Positions 37,949 through 48,560 of a stretch of 60,000 nt of DNA are shown here, piece by piece. Below the pieces are notes generated by a model. The model had not been told where the DNA came from and made no database searches. It was given only the letters and a program-made list of their open reading frames with translations. Position numbers and translations under genes: made by a program. Positions within the stretch are counted from its first letter, which is position 1. The number at the start of each line of letters is the position of its first letter. The DNA is from Apostichopus japonicus. Taxonomy: Eukaryota; Echinodermata; Holothuroidea; Aspidochirotida; Stichopodidae. Where the stretch lies: the NCBI RefSeq assembly GCF_037975245.1, contig NC_092575.1, forward strand, positions 5,451,501 through 5,511,500, given 5' to 3'.

Positions 37949-38060
37949 GTTTTACTTCCAATCACTTACCAATCACTTACCTAATTCAATTATTGTATCT
38001 CACTCGAGATCCAGCCTTTCTCTAAATGTAGCATAGTTGTTTAACAGTTTTTCCGTTATT

Positions 38061-38062
<2 letters not shown>

Positions 38063-38118
<56 letters not shown>

Positions 38119-38146
38119 CAGTATATATATATATATACAGTATATA

Positions 38147-38179
<33 letters not shown>

Positions 38180-38224
38180 CAGTATATATATATATATAGT
38201 ATATATATATATATATATATATAT
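38063..38224. repeat. Interrupted (TA)n tract, about 160 bp
   Basis: TA arrays interrupted four times by ACAG or TAG, giving a higher-order TATATACAG pattern. Confidence 0.95.
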
Positions 38225-39128
38225 TCCTTCAAATTGTAGTTGAAAACATCTGCTATTTCCTCTGTGTTGATTGGCTCCTTGGCGGCTGCAACTACTGACA
38301 AGGTCAATGCGAGAATTGCGTGCTTTCAATAATCAGATACTAAATTAGATTAATGTCTACCAAAATTGACGAACATATATTTGAAAATTGCCAGCATTTT
38401 ATCCATAATTGCGTGTTTATTTTGTGTGTCCGGATATACGTGCACAACGTTCAAAACATGCTTTACTACGGTATATTAGTATTATTTTTTATGACTATTA
38501 TAAACCAAATACAATTTGATGGCTACAAGTCAGTTTGCCTTGTTAAAGTTAAATTTAAAACGTTGTAGTGATATTTTTTTTTTTTTTGACATCGACGTCA
38601 TTCTATTGCTCAAGATTACTTTTTTTACAAAGCCATATTTAAGCAAAGGATATCATAATTTTGAAACATATCCAATTAAGCAAAAGAAAACAACCAATTT
38701 TTTTTTGGTTTGAAATAAGGAAACTTTCCCTAGTGAATTTTACATATGGTATGTGATACTTAAAGGGTGCTTCTTTAGGATAAAGGAGTGATATTTTAAC
38801 AAGGCGTTTTCAGCAAAGGATATTCTCATATATCATAGTATATGATACTTACAGGATGATAGTTGATTTTTTAGTTCAAGTAACGTTTCTATAACCATTG
38901 CGGTTTTCAACATATCCTGCCACTTGCATATATCGACCTTTTGGATAAAGACATCACAATGCCGGATCACCAGTGCAGGCCAAAGGGTTAATGCCCAATC
39001 CTTTGTTTTGTGTCTTTCTTCTAAACTCTATATATACTAATTCAACCAAACCATATTATCTTTAACTAATTCATATACAAAACAGAGCACTCTCGCATGA
39101 TATTCAAGCACATTTTGTCCCTGGAGAA

Positions 39129-39434
39129 CAGGCGCGTATAGCCAGGAATTTGCCAAGGGAGGGGCGAACATGTAGGCAAACTATCAGAGCCGTAGATTCT
39201 GCATTGAAAAGTATCTAAGCGTAGCGCCACCATGGATTGGCGCGAAGCGTACAAGAACATTTTGGCTGAAAATGCCTCCCAGTCCCAGATCGCTGGAAAT
39301 GGCACTTCCAAGGTCTTGTAAGTTGCATATAAGCTTGAAACTACTAGTGATATCATAAAAACATACAAAAAAAAATTGCTCAAGGGGGGGGGCGGTTTCC
39401 CCCTTCGGCCCCCCCCCCCTTTGCTACGCGCCTG
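39129..39434. mobile_element. hAT-type MITE, 306 bp (same family as 4896-5212)
   Basis: Ends CAGGCGCGTA and GCTACGCGCCTG are flanked by a perfect 8-bp duplication CTGGAGAA (39121-39128 and 39435-39442). The interior is closely similar to the element at 4896: TTTGCCAAGGGAGGGGCGAA, GCGCCACCATG, CAGATCGCTGGAAATGGC. No transposase is present. Confidence 0.92.
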
Positions 39435-39922
39435 CTGGAGAAATTTGTAGTGCATTTCTTTCATGTCACTTTATATGATGTAAACAAATCTTATGTTTTT
39501 CGTATTGGGTTTTGTGATGTAAACCTGAGAATATATCATAATTGTCTTTGCTTAAGACTTATATTACTGTCCAGCCATTTTTACTGGATGAACTTCTCAG
39601 TGTTGAAAACTAGGGCCATTTCTTTTTAAACATAAAATGAAAAGTGTTATAGAAGTAAAAAACTTGACTGATATCTCTGTTTCTTCATGAAAATGTAATT
39701 TTGTGCCTGAAGTCATCCTGTATAAGTTCCATATACAGTACAGATATAACAAAATTTGTGTAGCCGCAAAAAAAGTTTCTCATTTCCTCGTGTGACTAAT
39801 TAATTGGTTGACATAAATCACATGACTAGTGTGTGTATCATCAGATAATTTCACTCTGCATTGAAAGAAAATCAAAATCAAATAAAACTGTTAGCAAACT
39901 GCTTTATCCACTCAAGAGCCTT

Positions 39923-40016
39923 GTGTAAAAGTAAGGCGGCCTGCCGTTTCGCTGAATGAAGATCTCTGAAGAAGATTCTGTTAGGATCGAAACGTCAGAC
40001 CCTCTAACTTTTACAC
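39923..40016. repeat. Nested foldback element, copy 2
   Basis: The left arm GTGTAAAAGT...GTTTCG (39923-39951) faces the right arm CGAAAC...ACTTTTACAC (39988-40016). Inside is CTCTGAAGAAGATTC with its own 5-bp hairpin GATTC/GGATC. The left flank AACTGTTAGCAAACTGCTTT recurs inverted next to the related core at about 50965-51040. Confidence 0.65.
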
Positions 40017-40204
40017 TGCATTAACATACGATGGACAATATTACCTACGCCTACCGTACGAATCAGTCCGTGATAGCAAACCAACCCATACCCAAAGTCT
40101 TATTTGCATGTAAAAATCGGAGAGATGGTTATTTGCATTAACTGTTGAGGTTATAATTAACAGCTCATTATACGTTTTGACTGAAAGAAAATTACTTCAT
40201 TAAG

Positions 40205-40234
40205 CCAGGGAGTTGTTATGGAGCAACTCCCTGA
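40205..40234. repeat. 10-bp stem hairpin CAGGGAGTTG/CAACTCCCTG
   Basis: A perfect 10-bp stem around the loop TTATGGAG. It has the same shape as the hairpin at 48533-48560 but a different stem sequence. Confidence 0.8.
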
Positions 40235-40378
40235 TTAAGCGTATTTGCAAGCTATAGTACACGACTTTATTCGTGAGAATTTTAGTTCATAGTAAAATAT
40301 GATTAGCAATGGCAAATCAAGAATCCAAAACATTAGGGGTACTGACAGCTATACCGATATCGGTGGTACGATATTTTC

Positions 40379-40480
40379 GTCGCCTTGCGCACCCTTCCGG
40401 GTGGATATGCGCGCGTTATAAGTCACCATTGTTATCATCATCGTCATCGTCATCATCATCGTCATCGTCATCGTCATCAA
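40379..40480 (+). mobile_element. SINE/LINE 3' end with TCA/TCG tail
   Basis: CGCCTTGCGCACCCTTCCGG then ATATGCGCGCGTTATAAGTCAC, the same block as 22855-22964, ending in a TCATCG tail. The Ser-rich frame across the tail is an artefact. Confidence 0.6.
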
Positions 40481-41918
40481 AAACGGTACGGTATTACCTA
40501 TAAATAGTTATGACATCTGATACCGATATCGGTTGTTTGGGATTTTCACGGTTTCTTAGCGGTATAGAGACTACACAGTTTCATAACGGTATCAAGGTGT
40601 GTTTTTTTGGGTGTGTTTTGTTTTATTGAGAATATATACAAAACATTGGATAATACGTATGAAATAGCCTTACTAAAAAACGGTACAGGGCTGATATAAT
40701 TGCACGCTTGGCACATAAAACATTATTAAATTTATTCTTGGGGAGGGGCCAAAATCCTGCAGGTTTTTCTGCTCTCACCATAGATATACCATCTCCTTAC
40801 TTGCACCAGCTGGTAGAGTTATATCATTTCACAGCAGTATGCAAACAGGGTATGTTTACAATGGATAAAATTGGCCAGTTTATTTACAGATATTGTCGAT
40901 GGCTGACTTTGGCATATAAAACTATCATGAAATCTTTGTTTTTAATAATGTATTAACAAAGTTTAATCCTTTTTAGGCTGCATGCAATTCCTGGTTTAAT
41001 TATGACATTTTGGTCGGTCACAACAAACTTGATCATTAAACACATTTGGGATTTAAACTTTCATACATTATCTCAGTTCTGTTCCATAGTATTATTCCTT
41101 AAAAATGTTGTTCATTAGTTTAAATATTATATGCCAGTTTCATTTCAAATCATAACGTAACTAGACAGCAAAACTGCAGTGTAGTTTCGATGATGCTACT
41201 TGAATAATCTGATATGAGTGTGACACACCAGGCTTTAGGGTATAGCCAGGATGAACAACATATACTTCAATCTATTTAGTACAGCAATAAACATTGAGAT
41301 ATGACAATATTTATATAGGCAGCTGATGACCGAGATGGAAACGTTTCTTGTTTAGAGGACACAGATTGATCACTACCAAAGACAACAGGCTTCTTCTACT
41401 CAATGTGGTACAAGACGTACATTAAGCCGGCGCCTGGCAACTTTTACCCCCCCCCCCCTGGTCCCCAAGGTTTTGCATCTGGTTGCCTCTAAATCATCTA
41501 ACTAGGCAACAGTTAATTTTCGTAAACGGCGCCTTGTCATTTCCCAAACGTAACTACATCCAAACCTGGAGTTTTTATTTGACACTGAATCTCGACGAAA
41601 AACTTCAACAACGGAAGCAAAGATATAATACCTTTATGATTCACAACGGCATCGTTCAATCCAATATCAGCGTTGTATGTACAAACTGCACACCTTTGTA
41701 ATGCAACAACGTGTGCAGTTAGCGACACAGTTAAGCCAATGGCGATTTGTTCGACTTCTAAATTCGAATTTTACGGATGCCCATAAGCTAATTTAATTTG
41801 CAATTGCCAACAGCCTCTCCTATATACTTATGAGGCTTAACGCACATGTTATCTAATAGCTGGTCGGTGGGAGATAATTAAACGAGGTTTCCACAATTTA
41901 ATTTCTGGTGACTCCAGA

Positions 41919-41931
41919 TGACCTTTGACCT
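41919..41931 (-). promoter_or_regulatory. Perfect DR1 motif AGGTCAAAGGTCA
   Basis: An exact direct repeat of AGGTCA with one-base spacing on the minus strand, the consensus bound by HNF4, RXR and PPAR-type nuclear receptors. It is embedded in a repeat unit and no gene is close, so function is unproven. Confidence 0.4.
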
Positions 41932-42063
41932 ACACAAAAACCAATAGGCTAATTGTACTCAATGTGGTACTCCTACACACGAACAATGAGATTGGTCCAA
42001 GCTTCCCTTCTTGAGATATCGTGTTCACAAGGTTTTCACAATTTGACCCCTGGTGACCCCAAA

Positions 42064-42076
42064 TGACCTTTGACCT
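42064..42076 (-). promoter_or_regulatory. Second perfect DR1 motif AGGTCAAAGGTCA
   Basis: Identical 13-mer 145 bp from the first, in the next repeat unit. Confidence 0.4.
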
Positions 42077-43689
42077 CCTCTTAAAACGATAGGTTTCTGC
42101 TACTCAATGTGGAACTCCTACACACGAACTACGAGATTGGCCCAAGCTTCCCTTCATGAGATACCATGTTTACGAGCAAGCCGTAACACACACGACGACA
42201 CACACTCGCACATCCGCCTGCATGACTACATAGGTAACGATTATCATCGAAACCAAAGTCTTAAAGTTTGGTATCGTGATTTCGGCTTAAACTACTCAGA
42301 GCGGCCTCAAGACTCAAGATAATCTCGCTGTTGTATTTTTCCCGATAGATACTCATTTTGCCTTGAATTTGACTCAAGTCTCCTTGTCATTTCTACCTGA
42401 TAAGTCGTAATTCATGCCTCGTTGGTAGACCCAGAGGCAGCACTTGAGTAAGATTACAAAGGAAGAACTCCTCCCTAGCAACCATAGACAGCCTAAGCTC
42501 TAGCCTAGCCAGTAGCGGAAGCAGTACGTTGTGCCGGTAGTGACCTCGAAGCCGCGCAATCTGCAATTTTTACGAAGAGGCCTTGGATCTACCCGTCAAG
42601 AAAAAATCAAAAAGGATCTTATTAAAAAATAAGACAGGATTTCGGCAAGGCCATCGCAGATCAAGATATGCTTTCGAGGCTATGAAGGTAGAAAATGTTA
42701 CTTTAGATGAAGAAAAAAAACCACTTACTTGAAAACAAAATGAACGGGCCGGAACAGTCACGTGACGAGCATCTCACCCTGATCCACAAACATAATAAGA
42801 GTTGTTTCTCGACGAAACCATCTGCTTATTAAGGCTGTTTTACAAGATAGATGAAGAAATTGTCGAGGATGTTGGTCAAAAGTTTGGAATATTCAATCTC
42901 CCAAGTTTGTAAAGTTGAAAGAGCCCATCGTGATTGTAAAATCGTTGCAGACAATGAGTTAGGCATATTCTATGGTAGCTAACCTTTTTTTTCCAATGAC
43001 ACGCTCAAAAGTTACAATCATGAAAAAACAAGCGCAAGACACGCCCTGGTAGATATTGTAATCCTCAAGTTGATCTCGGAGATAATCACAAATATGTTCC
43101 CAAAAGGTATCAGGTCAGGTGTTAAGCTTCGCTTCTCCAGGGAAGGTTACAGTCAATAGAAGACAAAAACCATATGTTTTTTCGCGGAACCCATATACGT
43201 ATGCGTAAACACGTATGTAATGGGGGTTCTGCTCTTGTTCCGGCTACAGCATGTTTATTTTTTATTCGGAAATCATTTATATTGATCTACCATTTAATTT
43301 CTCAATTTGCCTGTTTCGTTCAATGATATTGTACTTTTTGACGAATATCAACACCGTCCTGGCATCCTTATGATGGCGGTATTTGTAAAGTCCGTTTGGC
43401 TGGATAAATTTATTCTTCAGGATTTTGGCTTGAGTTTCTAACGATATCAATTCTTCCAGTACAGATAGATGTTGTACAGCCTGTGTCATATTGTGTGTAA
43501 ACACACGCCTTAGCGACTCAAGAGCCACGTGCAATTATAAGATCCCATTTGTTTCCTTTCACTGCCGCATTCTCCTTTTCTAAATAGGGCATTCATGTCA
43601 TCGGATTGAATTTGTTATCTCTTACAATGCTAGGTGTCTGTCTACCGCAATCTCTAAATCGTATAGAACTGCTTTTCTTTTACCTGCAT

Positions 43690-44603
43690 CGTGGGCGTCA
43701 GCAGGTTTCAGAAAGTGAGGGGGACACTATACTATCTAAGCGGAGCGCCACCATTGGTTGGCGCGTAGCGTACCAGAAAATTTTGGGTACATAAGACCCC
43801 CTAGATCGCAGGAGACGGCCTTCCTGAGTCGTTTTTAGTTACATCAGAACCAGATCTGTGAGGAGAAATTTTGTCTCACAAAACTAAATTCCGACAGAAA
43901 GTACTGGTAGAAAGATGCCGTTCTGACACCAAGGGAGACGAATTACACAGCGTCCATCTCAAACGAAATATTGAAAAAGTGGCGCCGTCACCTCCGGGAT
44001 GAGTGGAGTGGTATATATAATACATGCATGTAGGTGCGAGACGTCAGTTGTTATGTGCCCAGGTACTTTAATAATAATAATCAGAAAAAGGCACCGCGCG
44101 CAGAGCGTGTGTAGCGCCTAGCCGGCACTCAACAATAAAGATCTACCATATCCGGCGAATACATGTAGCCTTAATTACTTAACCCCTACACCCCTATTCG
44201 TCCGTCCAGTCCAAGGGACTGGAGGTAGTGATATGAACATAGTAACTCATCACCATCTACCTGTACGGCTTACCTAATCCCTTGGAACGCATACAAACAA
44301 CACATGTGTGCAAGATTCAATACACTTTCGAATGGTCTCCCCCCCCCCCCCGAACGAATTAAATGGGCAGATTTAGGATATTGGGAGAATGGGAGATAAA
44401 TGACGGTGCAAGTGATAGATAGCAGGGGCCCAGGGAGTCCAGATTTCTTGACCTTAAATAGAAAATCGCGCATATGCATGTGATTTTTTTTAATAACTAC
44501 TCTGAAAAGTGGGGGGGGGGGACAAATGATATGATATCCCCTCCACTTTTGAAAGTGGGGGGGACATGTCCCCCCCCCCGTCCCCCACCTGTTGACGCCC
44601 ATG
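43690..44603. mobile_element. hAT-type non-autonomous element, 914 bp
   Basis: Ends CGTGGGCGTCAGCAGG and, inverted, CATGGGCGTCAACAGG are flanked by a perfect 8-bp duplication ACCTGCAT (43682-43689 and 44604-44611). The interior carries the GCGCCACCATTGGTTGGCGC core of the 4896/39129 family and a GCGC-rich segment next to (AAT)n at about 44070-44110. No transposase frame was seen. Confidence 0.85.
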
Positions 44604-46275
44604 ACCTGCATAGATATTTAAAGCAGACATTTACCTTGGTTGAAGACCCGCATACTTGAACTGATGATGAAATCTTTGGAAAACGAAATGGGAAAGTTTA
44701 ATTTCTCTTTTGTTTTGTTTGTCTTTCCCACCGAAAGAAAATTGATGGAGCAATGTTTGTTTTCTGTATCTAACATTTTCCTTTTACAGCTTTAAATAAT
44801 ATACTATAGATCCACTTAAGAGGTATATTACCAGTGACAGTAAGGTATAAAGGCACTATTCCTATTCTAAGTATATTTATGCACATAATATTGACAGAAT
44901 GGACTTCCTTATTGACTTATCAAATAATTTAATTACCTTTACGTTTTACGATACTAGGATTATGAGTGGCGATTTCAACTTAATATTCTTTTAATTTTGA
45001 TCACGACTTAAATTGGAGGTCTTCGTAAGAGTCTTTGTTTTTTGTTTGTTTTTTTAAACTTCAAAGCTCGTGATGAATGCCTTTAATTGCCTTGATGACG
45101 TATTGTAACTTAATTGACATCTGGAGAGGAAAAAATATCAGGCTTTCAAAAATATTCACTTGGGTGCTAGGAAAGAGCACTTCATACATTAATTGCAGAC
45201 TGAATCATCTGGTTTTTTTTCACGTTCTCTTAATAGTTTTGTGAACAGTTGTACAATTTCTCACGGTATCCTCATATGATCATTCATTAATAGGTTTGCC
45301 CAGTGACGTAACTAGAGAGGGGAAGGGGTAGTGGGAGGGGCAGTGGGAGGGGCAGGGGGAGGGGCATTGTTCTCACATAGAAATTGTCAGGGACGAAAAC
45401 GTGACGGCCAGACAAATTAAGTAAATAACCCATCGTATATTTTACAGGGTGAGGCTTATCGGGGTTTTTTTCGGCACGGAAGGCAGTGATGGATTCAAGG
45501 AAGGTGTAAAATCTCCCCTCCCGCTCCCCCCCCCCTCCCCCTCCTTCCCCATATTGGTCGTCGTCTAATAAAAAAAAAGATTTATTTTACGTCTATATAT
45601 CTCTCTAATATTAAGAAACTTTTATTAACGAAGAAAGGCCCCAGCTTGCAGGTACGTATCCAGTGTGTTGTCGGGGTTCCAACTCCCCCCCCCCTCTCCC
45701 ACCCCCTTTTCAAACTAAAAAAAAAAATCAAAAAGGATTACACGAAAACCATTCTAGCTCACACTCAAAGCAAAACTATCTTAAGAGAATGCCAAAATCG
45801 TTTGCATACTTTCCGTTGCCCACTAAGTCTTGTCAGTAATTAAATTGACGGGACACAGCCTAGTTCATTTTTGATAGTTGTTTCTTTATTGTAAATCGAT
45901 TTTTTTTTTGTATAATAGCAACGGCTGTTATATGTTTGCAATTTCCTAAGTCGCTTTACGTTATCATAATTCAAAAAGGTAAAAAAAAAACATTTTTAAT
46001 TCTAAAATACAAAATTAATAATGAATATTTTTCTTCTTCAAATTGCCTATTACAATGTGATTGGAAATATTATGACATGTGTCTGCATGGGCGACGAAAT
46101 ATTGAGAATGGATTCGAATTCATTACGGACAATTTAACTGGTAAGAAGAAAAAAAACTTCTATTTAAGTTATTTCGAAGAGGAAGAGGAATGATTCGGGT
46201 AAGGGGTGAGGGTGGGTGTTGGATAAGTTTTGAGGGGCAGTGGGATATGTCAGACTTTTCTAGATGGAACAAACC

Positions 46276-46277
<2 letters not shown>

Positions 46278-46340
<63 letters not shown>

Positions 46341-46376
46341 TATGTATATAAATATATATATATATATGTATATTTA

Positions 46377-46450
<74 letters not shown>
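46278..46450. repeat. (TA)n tracts with TATTTATTTA interruption
   Basis: Two long TA arrays joined by ATGTATATTTATTTATTTATA. Confidence 0.97.
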
Positions 46451-46451
<1 letters not shown>

Positions 46452-46632
46452 CTATCATCAAACGTTGACTTCTTAATACATTTTTGTTTTAATATTCTTA
46501 TTTCGCCATTCCCCTCCCCTCCCCCACCCCACCTCTTTATTCCTTTATATAGGAGGGAGCTCGTGCCCTTTCCACAGTATCTCACATCACTGAAATATTT
46601 GGTTACTAACACATAAATACCAATGAATGAAA

Positions 46633-46637
<5 letters not shown>

Positions 46638-46705
<68 letters not shown>

Positions 46706-46738
46706 TATATATATATATATACACATATATATATATAT
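46638..46738. repeat. (TA)n tract, about 100 bp
   Basis: TA array with ACACATATAC interruptions, about 85 bp from the stop codon of the fucosyltransferase gene. Confidence 0.97.
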
Positions 46739-46821
46739 TATTATAATAATTCTACACATGCCTTTAATATAAATATTGGGTAATTTTACTTAAACCTATA
46801 ATAATTATTATAACTTTAAAG

Positions 46822-48261
46822 TCATTTATTAACTATTGATGTCTGCTCCCCATTCAAGAACGCAAAAGAAGAAAGACCAAATTTTTGTATCCATTTGTTG
46901 ACTCCGCATGCCTTACAACCTCCGATCCAATCCGGTCCAAATGGGTCGATTTTTGCGATCATTGGTTTGTTTCTTCTTGCATTTGTCTCTAAATAATCTA
47001 ACAGAACACAAGCGCTCTCGTCATCTTGATAAGGATAGACCTTTCGGTTAGTATAAACTTCTACTTTACCGTATTTTCTCCATTCATGATATTTGTTATA
47101 TAGATCTGGGTTTTCTCCGACTTCTTTGATGAAAGAAGCTAGGTCTTCCGCAGACTTAAATTCGTCTGCGTGGACGAAAGAGTTTGGCGGCGCTAAACGT
47201 TTATATTCGGAGTATTTCGCGCCGATCACAATCGGTACAGCCTGGTAATCTGCTAGTGCCATCCAGAATTTCTCGGTGATATAGCCAGAACAACAAGAAT
47301 TCTCAAAGGCCAGATAAAATTTATGCTGTTTCAGAACAGAATACCCTGTTTCGTTGCGTGGTATTTTCATGTTTCCACACGTACCGTACATTTGAACGTC
47401 CATATACTTAGATAGAAAATACACAAAACCGGTTCTGTTCCAGTAACCATGGGTACAGTGGCTGCTGGCCCAAGCTACTGGAAATGCATCCAAAGGTTTT
47501 CCTGCCCATACGTCAACATCGATAGCATCATTGGTATCCTCAAAGGGAACGTACGCACCGAACGGTGCGTAAACGTCCGAGTTGAAATGGTAACCAAAGG
47601 TCATATTAAAGTCTAGGCCCTCCTCTTGCACTTCGAGACTGGTCCTGAACGTGTAAGCACTTTCGGCTGTAGTGTATAGCCAAATTTGTCGCGGGTCTCT
47701 GTTTTCCCTCAACAAATGCCACTCCCGTTTGGAACAGCTCTTTGAAAAGACGAGTACATCTGCCTCTTTGTCTTGAATTCCATATTTGAATGATATGGTT
47801 CTATTGGTCCCGGGGCAGTTGACGGTACGAAATAACCTCTTGGATCTTCTGTGTTTTGCCGAAATGTTTCTAAGGAAGACAACTATCTCGTCTTTCAGAG
47901 GAAAGACCTCCTCTTGAATATATCTGTTATCATCATCCTTGTCCTCTTCCTTTATATCCTCCTCCTCCTCCTCCTCTTCTTCCCCCTCCTCCCCATCTCC
48001 AATATCAGAAGATGTTGAATCGTCATCTTCATCTTCAATTACATCCCTGTCACCGTTCCCATTTGCAATTCTAGCACCGTGGTCCAAAATTACTCGCCGG
48101 TCGTCCATTTTGTTTTCCATCGTCGGCGCTGCGCGGATCATTCCACTGTTTGTGGATCCGCCATAGGTCACCAATACCTTGGTTACGACTGAAATGCACA
48201 GAATTCCTGTAACTACGAGTAATAACTTTTTCACTGAACATATTTTCTTCATTGGTAACAT
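46822..48261 (-). CDS. GT10 alpha-1,3-fucosyltransferase-like type II Golgi enzyme, intronless
   Basis: ATG at 48261 with A at -3, TGA at 46824-46822, 479 aa in one exon. Residues 1-11 are a short basic cytoplasmic tail and about 12-33 a membrane anchor. Residues 34-120 form a stem with an extreme acidic stretch (about 76-112, mostly Glu/Asp). The catalytic region is about 125-479. Family signatures seen are FNMTFGYHFNSDVYAPFG (218-235), PVAWASSHC (261-269) and the GDP-fucose-binding motif FENSCCSGYITEKF (319-332), followed by AVPIVIG (341-347). Sequons are at N132, N153, N219, N275 and N303. GT10 enzymes transfer fucose from GDP-fucose to N-acetylglucosamine-type acceptors in the Golgi. The acceptor cannot be predicted here. 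Intronless GT10 genes are common in animals. A second in-frame ATG at codon 4 is an alternative start. AATAAA overlaps the stop codon, so the true poly(A) signal is unclear. Confidence 0.92.
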   Translation of the reverse strand: MLPMKKICSVKKLLLVVTGILCISVVTKVLVTYGGSTNSGMIRAAPTMENKMDDRRVILDHGARIANGNGDRDVIEDEDDDSTSSDIGDGEEGEEEEEEEEDIKEEDKDDDNRYIQEEVFPLKDEIVVFLRNISAKHRRSKRLFRTVNCPGTNRTISFKYGIQDKEADVLVFSKSCSKREWHLLRENRDPRQIWLYTTAESAYTFRTSLEVQEEGLDFNMTFGYHFNSDVYAPFGAYVPFEDTNDAIDVDVWAGKPLDAFPVAWASSHCTHGYWNRTGFVYFLSKYMDVQMYGTCGNMKIPRNETGYSVLKQHKFYLAFENSCCSGYITEKFWMALADYQAVPIVIGAKYSEYKRLAPPNSFVHADEFKSAEDLASFIKEVGENPDLYNKYHEWRKYGKVEVYTNRKVYPYQDDESACVLLDYLETNARRNKPMIAKIDPFGPDWIGGCKACGVNKWIQKFGLSSFAFLNGEQTSIVNK

Positions 48262-48532
48262 TTTTGTAGTACGACTGCTTCTGTTGTTTGTTCTTGTTCC
48301 AGACTGAAGGCAGTCCGTTGCGAAAGTGGCTTAACTATTTTGCTGTTTGTGCCATATAAAAGTCGTTGTTGTTGTTACACAACCAGGCTATTTAGCCAAT
48401 ATATACGTGTACTATACTGATCGTCACGCTCAACTGCCCATTTTGGAAAATCTGTAACAGTTGGTTAAGCGTGGAGAAAGGTTTTGTCTAGTTCCTGATA
48501 GTCACTGGTAAAAGGGGACCACGTATACTAAC

Positions 48533-48560
48533 CAAGGAGGCTCATTGCAGAGCCTCCTTG
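48533..48560. repeat. 11-bp perfect stem hairpin CAAGGAGGCTC/GAGCCTCCTTG
   Basis: Perfect inverted repeat with loop ATTGCA, about 270 bp upstream of the fucosyltransferase ATG. It superficially resembles the histone mRNA stem-loop but lacks the UUUC loop and the following ACCCA. Confidence 0.85.

Larger units (their letters stand above)
41870..42190. repeat. 145-bp tandem repeat with DR1 motifs
   Basis: Two full units and a partial one share TGACCTTTGACCT, CTACTCAATGTGG, CTCCTACACACGAAC, GAGATTGG.CCAAGCTTCCC and GAGATA.C.TGTT. An isolated piece (CTTCTACTCAATGTGGTAC) lies at about 41391-41409. The family's class is not known to me. Confidence 0.8.
34827..46821. other. Gene-poor interval between the disordered-protein and fucosyltransferase genes
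   Basis: About 12 kb without a recognised exon. Apart from the listed repeats it holds a small CGTCGTCGTC/GCCGCCGCC patch (about 35616-35646) and a G/C-rich imperfect hAT-like end CAGTGACGTAACTAG at about 45302. The stretch 42530-42960 reads partly open on the plus strand but matches no family I know. Confidence 0.45.

Noticed and set aside
41321-41345. CTGATGA...GAAAC resembling a hammerhead ribozyme core (and CTGAAGAA...GAAAC at 39966)
   Set aside because: At 41321 stem II is only about one pair and no stem I/III partners were found. At 39966 the GAAAC strand pairs with GTTTC in an outer arm and the core has an extra base.
45302-45320. hAT left end CAGTGACGTAACTAG
   Set aside because: No matching right terminus or 8-bp duplication was found within reach.
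48537-48556. GGCTCATTGCAGAGCC as a histone mRNA 3' stem-loop
   Set aside because: The loop is wrong (canonical UUUC after GGCUCU), no ACCCA or purine-rich downstream element is present, and there is no histone gene nearby.
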